The notes below the pieces were generated by a model. The model made no database searches. It had not been told where the DNA came from and was given only the letters and a program-made list of their open reading frames with translations. Source: an uncultured Roseburia sp. (GTDB lineage Bacteria; Bacillota; Clostridia; Lachnospirales; Lachnospiraceae). Taken from it: 38,388 nt of DNA. Shown piece after piece: positions 8,165 to 17,607 of this stretch. The position numbers and the translations under genes were made by a program. Location: positions 1-38,388 of the forward strand of contig CANPGM010000036.1 in the NCBI GenBank assembly GCA_947573605.1. The letters run 5' to 3'. How positions within the stretch are numbered: the stretch's first letter is position 1; each line of letters begins with the position of its first letter.

Positions 8165-8206
8165 AATGATTCCCTCCGCAAACACACATAATCAACCACT
8201 ATTTGC

Positions 8207-8235
8207 ATTATAACAAGGTTTTACATTTTAGTCAA
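8207..8235 (-). promoter_or_regulatory. Promoter of the chemoreceptor gene
   Basis: Minus strand TTGACT (8235-8230), a 17-base spacer, then TATAAT (8212-8207). Leader of about 35 bases to the ATG at 8164. Confidence 0.8.
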
Positions 8236-8260
8236 TCAATACTAACCAACCTTATTTCTA

Positions 8261-8289
8261 TTGCCTCTTTTTGTGAAAAATGCTATGCT
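8261..8289 (+). promoter_or_regulatory. Probable promoter of the AP2-domain gene
   Basis: TTGCCT (8261-8266), a 17-base spacer, then TATGCT (8284-8289), divergent from the chemoreceptor promoter. Leader of about 33 bases before the ATG at 8328. Confidence 0.6.
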
Positions 8290-8327
8290 TACAAGGTACT
8301 AAAATCCTAAAAAGAAGGGAGAACACT

Positions 8328-9131
8328 ATGCTTCCCGGAGTCTATGCAGCCCAAAAAAAAGACGGTACGCCGTATTTCCGCGCAGGTTTTCATTATAAAA
8401 CAAGACACATCAGTCTCGGAAGCTTTTCCACAGAAGAACTTGCGGGCAAAGCATATGCGCAGGCGCGTCGGATTGTTGAGACGCAGGAACTGACGATCCA
8501 CAATTTTTTTCCGTATAACGGCGTGCTGACATTCGAAAAAGTAGTATCTCTTATAAACTTTCGGGATAACAATCTCTATTTTCACAATCCCATCTATTTA
8601 AGAAAAGGCTATTTCAGTTATTTCCTCACGCCGGAAACCGAACTGAAATTCGATATCGACGACTTGTTCTATTATTCCGGCCATCGAATTATGCGCCGCA
8701 AAGGACATCTGTTTGTCAGCGATTACGGTATGCAATATTCCATATTATCCCGCTACGGCATTCGTCCGTACGCCGTCGCAGGGAGGGATTACCGATTTGC
8801 AAACGGCGACGCCACGGATTACCGTTATTCGAATATCATGATTATCAATCGTTTTCACGGCGTAGTATGCCTTGACAAAAACGGAAAAAAGGAATACAAA
8901 ACGTCCATTCATATAAACGGCAACTACTTGATCGGCATTTATTCCACGGAAGAAGAGGCCGCCGTTGCATACAACAAGGCGGCCGATTTGGCTAACGAAT
9001 CCGGGATACCGAAAAATTTTCCCAAGAATTATATTGATACTTTTCAACCGGAGAAATATGCTAAAACGTATGCAGACACCCATATCTCTGAGAAATATCT
9101 TGCCTATCTTGCATCTGTTCGGAAAAATTAA
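8328..9131 (+). CDS. Two-AP2-domain protein with a degenerate HNH-like core
   Basis: A 267-residue soluble protein. Residues about 4-50 (FRAGFHYKTRHISLGSFSTE) and about 190-250 (YKTSIHINGNYLIGIYSTEE, then EAAVAYNKAADLANE) both look like AP2/ERF DNA-binding domains. Each has the three-strand plus helix pattern and the G-x-(F/Y)-S-T-E-E-x-A-x-x-A-Y signature. Between them FDIDDLFYYSGHRIMRRKGH and FANGDATDYRYSNI recall the AP2-linked HNH homing-endonuclease family, but the usual catalytic His pair is not evident. It is therefore likely a domesticated DNA-binding protein or regulator rather than an active nuclease. The start follows AAGGGAG. It is monocistronic, convergent with leuD. Its target is unknown. 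Confidence 0.7.
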   Translation: MLPGVYAAQKKDGTPYFRAGFHYKTRHISLGSFSTEELAGKAYAQARRIVETQELTIHNFFPYNGVLTFEKVVSLINFRDNNLYFHNPIYLRKGYFSYFLTPETELKFDIDDLFYYSGHRIMRRKGHLFVSDYGMQYSILSRYGIRPYAVAGRDYRFANGDATDYRYSNIMIINRFHGVVCLDKNGKKEYKTSIHINGNYLIGIYSTEEEAAVAYNKAADLANESGIPKNFPKNYIDTFQPEKYAKTYADTHISEKYLAYLASVRKN

Positions 9132-9158
9132 CCGCACCTCCCGCCGGTTCAGATGATA

Positions 9159-9647
9159 TTATTTTTCATTGATATAATGAATCAGTCCTCCGCAGTCGAT
9201 TATTTTTTGCATAAACGGAGGAAACGCCTGCCCTTTAAAGGTCTCTCCGGTCGTTTTGTCCGTAATCACGCCGGAGTCAAAATCTACCGTAACTTCATCC
9301 CCCTTCCGAATCGCTTTTGCCGCTGCAGGACACTCTACAATCGGCAGTCCGATATTGATGGCATTGCGGTAAAAAATTCTTGCAAATGTTTCTGCGATGA
9401 CGCAGCTTACTCCCGCTGCCTTTATGGCAATCGGCGCATGTTCTCTTGAAGAACCGCAGCCGAAATTTTTATTGGCTACGATAATATCGCCTGTTTCCAC
9501 ACTCGTTACAAATTCCTGATCAATATCTTCCATACAGTGAGCCGCCAGCTCCTTCGGATCGGATGAATTTAAGTATCTTGCCGGAATAATGACATCCGTA
9601 TCAACGTTATCGCCATATTTAAATACATGACCGCATGCTGCTTTCAT
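9159..9647 (-). CDS. leuD: 3-isopropylmalate dehydratase small subunit
   Basis: A 162-residue small subunit that pairs with LeuC to isomerise 2-isopropylmalate to 3-isopropylmalate in leucine synthesis. Diagnostic segments are [29 protein letters not shown] and [15 protein letters not shown]. The start is the ATG of MKAACGH six bases after GGAG. An in-frame ATG twelve bases upstream actually contains that GGAG and is less likely. It follows leuC on the same strand after an unusually long structured spacer of about 160 bases. No leuA or leuB is in the window, so the pathway is split. Confidence 0.96.
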   Translation of the reverse strand: MKAACGHVFKYGDNVDTDVIIPARYLNSSDPKELAAHCMEDIDQEFVTSVETGDIIVANKNFGCGSSREHAPIAIKAAGVSCVIAETFARIFYRNAINIGLPIVECPAAAKAIRKGDEVTVDFDSGVITDKTTGETFKGQAFPPFMQKIIDCGGLIHYINEK

Positions 9648-9656
9648 AGTTTTCTC

Positions 9657-9781
9657 CATTTCTGCGCTGCTTTTATCTTAGCTTGGCTGAGATTCGCATA
9701 AACGGGTTTGTGTCAAGCCAATTATGGCTCTGCAGCGCGCAGACACAAATCCCGCGATTGAAAATTTTAATTTTCAATCTT
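9657..9781 (-). repeat. Multi-hairpin intercistronic element between leuC and leuD
   Basis: In the direction of transcription: a palindrome GATTGAAAATT/AATTTTCAATC (9759-9781); a long stem CGGG-TTTGTGTC/GACACAAA-CCCG enclosing an AGCCA/TGGCT hairpin; a CTCAGC/GCTAAG hairpin; and finally GCGCAGAAATGGAG, which supplies the leuD ribosome binding site. Its first part is clearly related in sequence and order to the spacer at 27171-27255. It may act in RNA processing or in setting subunit ratio. Confidence 0.6.
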
Positions 9782-9807
9782 TCTCTCTTTCCGCCTCTTA
9801 ACAGGCT

Positions 9808-11070
9808 TTACATTACTTCGTCCGGTCCCGAAATCTTTCCGGTAACCGCGCTTGCCGCGGCAACTGCCGGGCTTGCAAGATATACTTCCGAGTTCACATG
9901 ACCCATGCGGCCCACAAAATTTCGGTTTGTAGTAGAAACACACCGTTCCCCTTCCGCCAGGATTCCCATATAACCGCCGAGACAAGGCCCGCAGGTCGGA
10001 GTGCTGACAACGGCTCCGGCTTCAATAAAAGTCTTAAGCAGCCCTTCCTCCATTGCATCCAGATATATGTTCTGAGTGGCGGGAATCACAATGGCGCGCA
10101 CCCCTTTTTTCACCTTTTTTCCTTTTAGTACAGAGGCCGCAATCCTTAAATCCTCCATACGTCCGTTCGTACAGGACCCTATCACAACCTGATCAATCGC
10201 GATATCGCCTGTTTCGTCAATTGTCTTTGTATTTTCCGGCAAATGCGGAAATGCAACTGTAGGCTTCAGCGCGCTTAAATCAATCGTATACTCCTCGTCA
10301 TATTCGGCGTCGCTGTCCGCCTCATATATCGTATAAGGACGGGAAGAATGTTCTTCCATATATTTTTTTGCAAGATCGTCTACCGGGAAAATACCGTTTT
10401 TCCCGCCTGCCTCAATCGCCATATTTGCAATTGTAAAGCGATCGTCCATAGACAGATAGGAAATGCCGTCTCCCACAATTTCCATTGAGCGGTAGAGCGC
10501 GCCGTCTACGCCGATCATTCCGATAATATGCAGAATAATATCTTTTCCGCTAATCCATTTTGCGGGCTTTCCGGTCAGGTGAAATTTAATGGCGGACGGA
10601 ACCTTAAACCATGCCTTTCCGGTCGCCATCCCCGCAGCCATATCGGTGCTTCCTACGCCTGTGGAAAATGCGCCCAGCGCGCCGTACGTACAGGTATGCG
10701 AATCCGCACCGATTACCACGTCTCCCGCAACGGTCAGTCCTTTTTCCGGCAGCAGCGCATGCTCGATTCCCATTTCCCCAACGTCAAAATAATTGGTTAT
10801 TTCATGTTTTGCGGCAAATTCCCGCACACATTTGCAGTGCTCTGCCGATTTGATATCCTTGTTCGGTACAAAATGATCCAGTACCAGCGCAATTTTATCC
10901 TTATGAAAGACCCCGTCTGCATTCATCTTATCCATTTCATGAATGGCAACCGGTGACGTAATATCATTTCCAAGGACTAAATCCAACTCTGCTTCAATCA
11001 GTTCTCCCGCCTGTACCGACGAAAGTCCCGCATGAGCCGCCAGGATTTTCTGCGTCATTGTCATTCCCAT
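9808..11070 (-). CDS. leuC: 3-isopropylmalate dehydratase large subunit
   Basis: A 420-residue aconitase-family subunit carrying the [4Fe-4S] cluster. Cluster-binding cysteines are seen in [10 protein letters not shown] and [10 protein letters not shown]. Substrate segments are [20 protein letters not shown] and RNFVGRMGH. The length matches the shorter archaeal/clostridial LeuC type. The start is the ATG of MGMTMTQ eight bases after AGGAGG. It is divergent from a LysR regulator across 273 bases and followed by leuD. The regulator's position suggests it controls leuCD, as LysR genes often do for the operon they face. Confidence 0.96.
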   Translation of the reverse strand: MGMTMTQKILAAHAGLSSVQAGELIEAELDLVLGNDITSPVAIHEMDKMNADGVFHKDKIALVLDHFVPNKDIKSAEHCKCVREFAAKHEITNYFDVGEMGIEHALLPEKGLTVAGDVVIGADSHTCTYGALGAFSTGVGSTDMAAGMATGKAWFKVPSAIKFHLTGKPAKWISGKDIILHIIGMIGVDGALYRSMEIVGDGISYLSMDDRFTIANMAIEAGGKNGIFPVDDLAKKYMEEHSSRPYTIYEADSDAEYDEEYTIDLSALKPTVAFPHLPENTKTIDETGDIAIDQVVIGSCTNGRMEDLRIAASVLKGKKVKKGVRAIVIPATQNIYLDAMEEGLLKTFIEAGAVVSTPTCGPCLGGYMGILAEGERCVSTTNRNFVGRMGHVNSEVYLASPAVAAASAVTGKISGPDEVM

Positions 11071-11343
11071 TGCTGATTCCTCCTGAAAAATAGCATTTGC
11101 CGGTATCCCCGGCTGTTCATAAAAAGTGTAACACAGGAGATATTATAATAGAAATACATAATAAACATATTTACCATAACTTTTTTTTATGCTATACTTA
11201 CCGTAATCTGACATGCTGTCTATCACTGATAAGTATGAAAGGATTCAAACGTCAAAAGGCAGCCGTTCATAATTTACGGATCTGTTTTGTGCAGAAGAAT
11301 GAATTACTCTTCCTACTGAAAAAGAAAGGCACGGTACGCATTT
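11071..11343. promoter_or_regulatory. Divergent control region between leuC and the LysR gene
   Basis: On the minus strand TATAAT (11147-11142) has no good -35, which suits an activator-dependent leuC promoter. The leuC leader holds a GCCGG/CCGGC hairpin near 11100-11113. On the plus strand TTTACC-N18-TATACT is a weak candidate for the regulator. Two near-identical 9-mers, TTACCATAA (11171) and TTACCGTAA (11198), are 27 bases apart and could be regulator half sites. All of these are candidates only. Confidence 0.4.
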
Positions 11344-12246
11344 ATGAACCAGAATCTATCCTCCTACCGGATTTTTTATACCGTCGCAAATACCGGAAAT
11401 ATTTCAAAAGCGGCCAGAGAGCTTTATATCAGCCAGCCGGCGATCAGTAAATCCCTCCAAAAGTTAGAAGAAAGCTTAGGCTGCCGCCTTTTTTCGCGAA
11501 GCTCCCGCGGCGTACTGCTGACCGACGAGGGCAGACTGCTGTATGAACATGTGAAGGAAGCCTTTGAAACCCTGACACTTGGAGAAGAAAAACTGAAACG
11601 CTCCATCGAACTTGGCGTCGGTCATTTAAAAATCGGTGTCAGCTCTACTTTGTGCAAGTATCTGCTGCTTCCTTATTTAAAGGAATTTATAAAACGAAAT
11701 CCGCATATTTCGATTTCCATCAATTGTCAGTCTACGAACGAAACGCTAAAGCTTCTTGAAGACAATAAAATTGACATCGGTCTGATCGGCAGACCCGGAA
11801 ATTTAAAATCTATACATTTTGATTTTCTGGCGGAAATTGAAGATTCTTTTGTTGCTGCAAAAGAATATATTCGCAACTTAAGAGCGCGGGGAATTAAAAA
11901 AGATCAGATTTTACAGAGCAGCACACTCATGCTGTTGGATAAAAATAACATGACAAGACAGTATATCGACGATTACTTTCTGGAAAATCAGATAGCGGTA
12001 AAGGATACGATCGATATTTCCGATATGGATCTGCTGATTGAATTTGCCAGAATCGGCGTCGGCGTCGCCTGTGTGATTAAAAATTTTATAGAATCCGATT
12101 TAGAAAACGGCTGCCTGGTTGAAATACCGGTTGAAATCCCCATTCCAAAACGTGAAGTAGGCTTTGCCTATAAAACGGACGGCCATCTATCCAAATCGTT
12201 GAAAACGTTTATTGAATTTTATCGAAGCTTTCGGACTCAGGTTTGA
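11344..12246 (+). CDS. LysR-family transcriptional regulator
   Basis: A 300-residue regulator. The N-terminal winged helix-turn-helix (residues about 6-65) contains the signature NISKAARELYISQPAISKSL and LFSRSSRGVLLTDEG. The remaining roughly 210 residues form the periplasmic-binding-like effector domain. The effector is unknown; given the divergent leuCD operon, an isopropylmalate-type or related ligand is a reasonable guess. The ribosome binding site is poor (AAAGG about a dozen bases before ATG), but the N-terminus aligns well at this Met. The gene ends close to the MarR operon promoter. Confidence 0.9.
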   Translation: MNQNLSSYRIFYTVANTGNISKAARELYISQPAISKSLQKLEESLGCRLFSRSSRGVLLTDEGRLLYEHVKEAFETLTLGEEKLKRSIELGVGHLKIGVSSTLCKYLLLPYLKEFIKRNPHISISINCQSTNETLKLLEDNKIDIGLIGRPGNLKSIHFDFLAEIEDSFVAAKEYIRNLRARGIKKDQILQSSTLMLLDKNNMTRQYIDDYFLENQIAVKDTIDISDMDLLIEFARIGVGVACVIKNFIESDLENGCLVEIPVEIPIPKREVGFAYKTDGHLSKSLKTFIEFYRSFRTQV

Positions 12247-12303
12247 GCTTCTATTTCCAAATCAGAGCTTTCCGTCTTTTTTTTGGCGAAAAGCTCTTTT
12301 TTC

Positions 12304-12358
12304 TTGACACAAATCCGAAATCGGATTATAATACCACTCATGAATCCGAAATCAGATT
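12304..12358 (+). promoter_or_regulatory. Consensus promoter with paired MarR-type operators
   Basis: TTGACA (12304-12309), exactly 17 bases, then TATAAT (12327-12332). The spacer is occupied by the perfect palindrome AATCCGAAATCGGATT (12312-12327), which overlaps the -10. A second copy with one change, AATCCGAAATCAGATT (12343-12358), covers the expected start site, 31 bp centre to centre, about three helical turns. This is a strong promoter built to be repressed, most likely by the MarR protein encoded just downstream. Confidence 0.85.
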
Positions 12359-12374
12359 AATAGGAGGAACCATT

Positions 12375-12821
12375 TTGAAGCAGCAACAGAGCAGAGAGGT
12401 AAAAGAATTTAACCGGCTTTATAAGGAGCTCGACGATATTTATCATGAAATCAGTGTAAAAGCAGGTCTGTCCGACAGCACCTTTCTTATTTTATATGCG
12501 CTGGCCGACTTTGGAAGCGGCTGCCTGCAAAAAGACATTGCTGATAGCTACTCTGTCAGCAGGCAGACCATCAATTCCGCCATAAAAAAGCTGGAGTCAC
12601 AGGGCTATCTCACGCTGACCCGCGGGCACGGCCGCGACATGCATCTAAGTCTGACAGAGGCGGGCGAAGCTCTAGTCAAAGAGAAAATATATCCTGTAAT
12701 TATGATGGAAAACTATGTTTTTGAAAAAATGCCGCCCGAAGAAAGACAATCCATGCTGCAGCTTACAAGAAAATATGTCGCGACGTACCGCAAAATAGCG
12801 GCTGATCTAAAGCAAATCTGA
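12375..12821 (+). CDS. MarR-family transcriptional regulator (TTG start)
   Basis: A 148-residue winged-helix regulator: QKDIADSYSVSRQTINSAIK is the recognition helix region, and the wing is LTLTRGHGRDMHLSLTEAGE. The start is chosen as TTG at 12375, seven bases after AGGAGG. Upstream in-frame codons would place the start inside the promoter. It stands first in an operon with a MATE pump, and two palindromes cover its promoter. By analogy with MarR/MexR systems it probably represses the pair and is released by a toxic or phenolic ligand. That ligand is not known. Confidence 0.88.
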   Translation: MKQQQSREVKEFNRLYKELDDIYHEISVKAGLSDSTFLILYALADFGSGCLQKDIADSYSVSRQTINSAIKKLESQGYLTLTRGHGRDMHLSLTEAGEALVKEKIYPVIMMENYVFEKMPPEERQSMLQLTRKYVATYRKIAADLKQI

Positions 12822-12870
12822 TCGCAACGCCGGAATGAGAATACTCTCCTACGGCAGAAAGGGGGACATA

Positions 12871-14202
12871 ATGAATATCCAATTATCCGATCACTTTACC
12901 TATAAACGGCTGATCCGCTTTGTCGCATCACCCGTGCTTATGATGATTTTTACCTCGCTCTACAGTATTGTAGACGGTTTTTTTGTTTCCAATTTTGTCG
13001 GAAAAACGCCGTTTGCCGCTGTAAATCTGATTATGCCGATTATGATGGGAATCGGTACCATCGGTTTTATGCTCGGAACGGGAGGAAGCGCCATTGTTTC
13101 CATCACTTTAGGCTCCGGAAAGAAAAAAGAAGCAAATGAATATTTTTCTATGCTAGTTGCCGCCGCCCTTATTCTGGGCCTTATTTTTTCTGTTCTTGGC
13201 TTTCTGTTCATACGGCCAATCTCCATAGCGCTTGGAGCGGACGGCGAACTGCTTAAAAACTGCGTGATTTACGGACGTCTTCTGTTCATAGCCGAAACGC
13301 CCTTTATTATGCAGAATGTCTTTCAAAGCTTTCTCGTCACCGCAGAGAAACCGGAATTAAGCTTAAAGCTTTCGGTTGCGGCAGGCGTGACAAATATGAT
13401 ACTGGATTACCTGTTTATAGCCGTATTCAAATGGGGCATCGCAGGCGCGGCAATCGCGACCACATGCGGGCAACTGATAGGAGGCATTCTGCCTGTATGC
13501 TACTTTGCACGGGAAAACAACAGCCTGCTGCGGCTTGTAAAAACAAAATTCGATAAATCGGTCTTATGGAAGGCATGTGCAAACGGTTCCTCCGAAATGG
13601 TGACAAACCTCTCCGCATCCGTCGTCAATGTCCTGTATAATTTTCAGCTTATGCGATTTGCGGGAGAAAACGGCGTAGCCGCTTACGGTGTAATTATGTA
13701 TGTTAATTTTGTTTTTTCAGCCGTTTATATCGGCTATTCCATCGGCAGCGCCCCGTTAGTCGGCTATCATTACGGTGCGGGAAACCGATGCGAACTGAAA
13801 AATCTGTTCCGAAAAAGCCTGATTTTAATGGGCGGCTCCGGACTTCTTTTAACGCTTGCCGCGGAACTGTCCGCGGTTCCGTTGGTAAGTATTTTTACAA
13901 GCTACGACGCAAAACTTTTTGCAATGACCTGCCGGGGATTTCGGATTTACTCGCTGGCCTTTCTGATTATGGGCGTCAATATCTGGGGATCCGCCTTTTT
14001 TACCGCGCTTGGAGACGGCGCCGTTTCCGCCGCCATCTCCTTTTTGCGGACGCTCATTTTCCAGATAATCTCCGTGCTGCTTCTGCCTCTTTTCCTTGAA
14101 ATGGACGGAATCTGGCTTGCGATTGTCGCTGCGGAGACGCCTGCCGTCCTCGTTACCATTTTATTCCTTGTAAGGAAGCGAAAAAAATACCATTACCTTT
14201 AA
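12871..14202 (+). CDS. MATE-family multidrug/sodium antiporter
   Basis: A 443-residue integral membrane protein with about 12 hydrophobic helices in two halves. The first half has SPVLMMIFTSLYSIVDGFFV and VGKTPFAAVNLIMPI, the classic MATE opening. The second half repeats the layout, with SSEMVTNLSASVVNVLYNFQ. Such pumps export cationic drugs or metabolites using Na+ or H+ gradients. The start is ATG after AAAGGGGG at 5 bases, 49 bases after marR, so the two form a regulator-pump operon. Its TAA stop overlaps the stop of the convergent permease gene (shared TTAA), leaving no room for a terminator between them. Confidence 0.92.
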   Translation: MNIQLSDHFTYKRLIRFVASPVLMMIFTSLYSIVDGFFVSNFVGKTPFAAVNLIMPIMMGIGTIGFMLGTGGSAIVSITLGSGKKKEANEYFSMLVAAALILGLIFSVLGFLFIRPISIALGADGELLKNCVIYGRLLFIAETPFIMQNVFQSFLVTAEKPELSLKLSVAAGVTNMILDYLFIAVFKWGIAGAAIATTCGQLIGGILPVCYFARENNSLLRLVKTKFDKSVLWKACANGSSEMVTNLSASVVNVLYNFQLMRFAGENGVAAYGVIMYVNFVFSAVYIGYSIGSAPLVGYHYGAGNRCELKNLFRKSLILMGGSGLLLTLAAELSAVPLVSIFTSYDAKLFAMTCRGFRIYSLAFLIMGVNIWGSAFFTALGDGAVSAAISFLRTLIFQIISVLLLPLFLEMDGIWLAIVAAETPAVLVTILFLVRKRKKYHYL

Positions 14203-16807
14203 GACGTCAGGGCTTCTATAATATTTTCCCGCTTCAGCCTGCCCTTCCCGTACAGCATGGAGGCATAGACGACGGCAAACACGCAGAAAGCCGCTATGAC
14301 GACATACCGGGCGGGCAGGAAAAAGCCCCCAAACGAACCGTTGTTGCCGAAATAATACATAAACAGAGTTACCGGAAACGAAATCATAAATCCCGCGCCA
14401 AAGCCTTTCAATCCGTAGAGCATACATTCAAAGTTTAACATGCGCCGAAATCCCTTTTGCGTCATACCGACGGATTTTAACATCGCAAATTCACGCCGTC
14501 TTAACCCCATGTTCGTTGATATCGTATGAAATATATTTGCAGCGCAAATCAGGGAAATTAAACTGATAAAGCCATAACAGAATAACTGCACCATCATCAG
14601 TACCGCCCGGTAACTTTCCTCATCCGAAGCCTGATCGTATACGTTTCCTCCGGAATCCTTTAGCAGATCTTTCATTTTTTTCGCCGCTTCACTGTGATTT
14701 TCCGCCATAAAATAGGCAAATACTTCAATGTTGTCGCCAAAATACTGTTCCTTTAATACTGTCTGTGCCACAGACAGCGGATAAACAAGACTTAACCTCT
14801 GATCATCCGACCAGCCCATACAACGGTCCGAAAATTCCGGATATTGACTATACGTCATTCTGTTCGTCACTACGTCTCCGATTTCAACCGAAAATAACGA
14901 TTCGTCTTCCATCGACCCACAGCTTCCTTTTAAAGTTTTACCGTCTTCCGATATAGCAGAAAATTCAACCAGCTTTCCTTCCTCGTAGCAACTCATCGTA
15001 TTTAACGCCACAGCCTGCGGATTTGCACAGTCCCGATATTTCTTCCCGTCCAAATGATAATAGGATGTCAGCTCGTCAAATATATCGTCCGGAAGAAACC
15101 GCATGACAGCCGGGAACCTTCCTTCCCACGCATAAATTTGCTGCGCCCATTTTTCTGCTTCCTTTGTAAATGTGCCTTCTTCTATTTCGATATCTAAATA
15201 AACATATACATTTTGACTCACCTGTTCTACATCTTCCAATGCGTTTATTTCCTCCAGCTTATCTGCCAAATCCTGATAACTGATCCCATAAATTCCGACA
15301 CTGAGATCATAAGGGCTGATCTCTACCGCATTCGTATAGCTGCCGAACAGATACTCCGAAAAACTTCCGGCCGAGATGAAAAGCAGAATGCTTAGGGAGA
15401 GTGAAAAGACTGTCGCACGGTATTGCCGTTTGTTCCGTTTAAAATTTTTCCAGGCAATCATTCCTTCCAAACCAAAGCATTTTAACACCCATCCCGGCGT
15501 TTTTAAGGACTGCCTGGTCAGTTTGATATCCCGGTTCTGTCTGATTGTATCGAGAGCAGAACTCTTTATCGCCCTGCGCATCGGAAGATATGCAGAGATT
15601 AAAACGGTAATGATTCCGATAACCGCGGCAATTACGATACCTGAAACTGACGCCACCGCTTTCATTTCGACACCGTCTGCCGACCCGATTAAATATTCAA
15701 AGGAATCCGCACACAGAAAAAGTGTAATTCCGATACCTCCGATTCCGGATAAAATACCAATCGGAATCCCGGCCAGACATAAAATCAAAGCTTCAAAACA
15801 TACCGTTTTTTTCATCTGCCGGCCGGTCGCCCCAATAGACGAAAGTACGCCAAACTGTTTGTTCGCTCGCTGATTGAAATTGCAAACGCATTATAAATCA
15901 GGGCCACGGAACCCAGCACGATAATCACAATCAGAATTCCGCCCATCCCGTAAAGCACCATCATAAAATCACTTCTGGCAGAGACCCCGTAAAACCGAAG
16001 CAGCGCATTGTTGCTTGCAATCTGAAAAGCGCCCTGCCCCGAAATTTCCCGCATCATGGAAATGGCATCGGACGGACGTTTTAAAGTCAGATAAACATTA
16101 TAGCTGCCCGGAATCACTTCCTGTGACTCCATTGTCAGTACGGTATAGCCCGGCGAATAATAATTTTCAAAATGCGGACGATTATAAAACCCCACAACCG
16201 TATACGTCTTTTCCTCCCGGACATTCAAATGTTCCAATGAAACGATCTCCGTCTCCTCTTTCGCATTTGCGTTTTCTTCCACGAAAAGCTTCTGTTCCTG
16301 CCAAAGCAGTTCTCCGTCTTCCGTTTCGCGGTACCCGACGTCAAATATTACCGTTTCTCCCAGTTCAAAAGAAACTCCTCCGTCTTCGAAAACATGATTC
16401 GGAATCAAAATCTCGTTTCCGTTCTCCGGCATTCTGCCGTCCGTCAGCTCAATCGGCATATGCTCCGTAAATCCCGTATCCATCGCCTGAATACACAGAT
16501 ACGGCTTATAATCGTTTATACATCCCTCAAGATCAGCGTATCCGATGCAGGAAAGACAAAACGCCTCTTTTACCCGTTCATCTTCCCGCAGGGAAAAGTA
16601 CTGCTTTGCATCCGTCTGCTTTACATTTAAAAACCAATCCCCCGAACGTTTTGATTCATATGCGATTCCGTATGCCTGAATGGACGTTACAATCGTTGTA
16701 ACAGCCGTAATCATTGCAGTTGACAGAATAATTCCGACGATTGTGACGAATGTGCGCGTCTTGTTTCCTATTAAACATTTCAAAGAAAATCTATGAAAAA
16801 TATTCAT
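14199..16807 (-). pseudogene. FtsX/MacB-type ABC exporter permease, frameshifted
   Basis: Two adjoining frames together encode one permease of about 865 residues. The first (16807 to 15812, 331 codons) has TM1 (TFVTIVGIILSTAMITAVTT), a long extracellular domain and the first FtsX domain, up to FAISISERT. The second (from 15815) continues with KKTVCFEALILCLAGIPIGI, a second extracellular region and a C-terminal FtsX domain (NMGLRRREFAMLKSVGMT). Between them the minus strand reads CGAACAAACAGTTTGG. One more A would give ERTKQFGVLSSIGATGRQMK, the expected FtsX motif and a match to the C-terminal copy. As written, frame 1 ends after 22 wrong residues at a TGA overlapping an ATG without a ribosome binding site. 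It may be inactive, a sequencing error, or phase variable. Its start overlaps the ATPase stop (ATGA). Confidence 0.85.
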
Positions 16808-17487
16808 GAACGGATCACCTCGTCTCTTACAATTTTTCCGTCCTCGATGCGCATAATCCGTTTTGCCTGCAACGCTACCTTTTCATCATGTGTAATTACA
16901 ATTAAGGTCTGATGATATTTTTCATTGGAAACGCGCAAAAGCTCCATGATTTTTCCGCTGTTTTTGGAATCAAGGTTGCCCGTGGGCTCATCGGCAAGCA
17001 CTACGGCAGGCGCATTCATTAGCGCTCTGCCGATTGACACCCGCTGCTGCTGCCCGCCTGAAAGCTGATTGGGCAGATGATGCTCTCTGCCCTTTAGCTC
17101 AAGCAGCGTAAGGAGCTCCTCAAGACGCTCGTTATTAACGTTTCGGCGATCCATCAGCACCGGAAGCGTCATATTTTCTACAACGTCAAAAACCGGTATG
17201 AGATTGTAAAACTGATAGATCAATCCTACCTCCCGTCTGCGGAAAATCGCAAGTTTTTCTTCGTTTCCGGCATAGACGTCCGATTCGTTTAAGTAGATAT
17301 TTCCGGAAGTCGGACGGTCTACGCCTCCTAATATATGAAGCAGCGTAGATTTCCCGGAACCGGACGGACCTGTAATCGCAATAAATTCTCCTTTTTCGGC
17401 AGAAAAAGAAATATCGTCAAGCGCTTTGACTTCATTTTCTCCCTTCCCGTATACTTTGCTGATATGGCATGCTTTTAGAATACTCAT
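16804..17487 (-). CDS. ABC exporter ATP-binding protein (LolD/MacB type)
   Basis: A 227-residue ATPase: Walker A GPSGSGKST (residues about 40-48), Q-loop YQFYNL, signature LSGGQQQR and Walker B VVLADEPTGNLDS. This is the compact MacB/BceA/LolD class that pairs with FtsX-type permeases. The start is ATG at 17487 five bases after GGAGG; an ATG twelve bases upstream lies inside the ribosome binding site. The gene overlaps the permease by ATGA and follows a sensor kinase gene. Regulator, kinase, ATPase and permease in one operon is the usual layout for peptide-antibiotic sensing and detoxification modules, but the substrate is unknown. Confidence 0.93.
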   Translation of the reverse strand: MSILKACHISKVYGKGENEVKALDDISFSAEKGEFIAITGPSGSGKSTLLHILGGVDRPTSGNIYLNESDVYAGNEEKLAIFRRREVGLIYQFYNLIPVFDVVENMTLPVLMDRRNVNNERLEELLTLLELKGREHHLPNQLSGGQQQRVSIGRALMNAPAVVLADEPTGNLDSKNSGKIMELLRVSNEKYHQTLIVITHDEKVALQAKRIMRIEDGKIVRDEVIRS

Positions 17488-17496
17488 AATTTCCTC

Positions 17497-17560
17497 CATT
17501 TCTGCGCTTCTCTCTGCGAATGAACCTTCTGTGAGCTTTAGAAGTGCTTCTCATGCTAAT
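17497..17560 (-). repeat. Leader repeat before the ABC ATPase
   Basis: Ends in GCGCAGAAATGGAGG, the same ribosome-binding-site block found before leuD. Its upstream part carries the GTGAGCTTTAGAA...GCTAAT block (plus-strand view) shared with 668-700, including an AGAAG/CTTCT mini-hairpin. It fills most of the 120-base gap between kinase and ATPase. Confidence 0.5.
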
Positions 17561-17607
17561 ATATCAGCCTCGGATGATTTTACCGTGACTGCAAAATGAC
17601 AGTTTTG

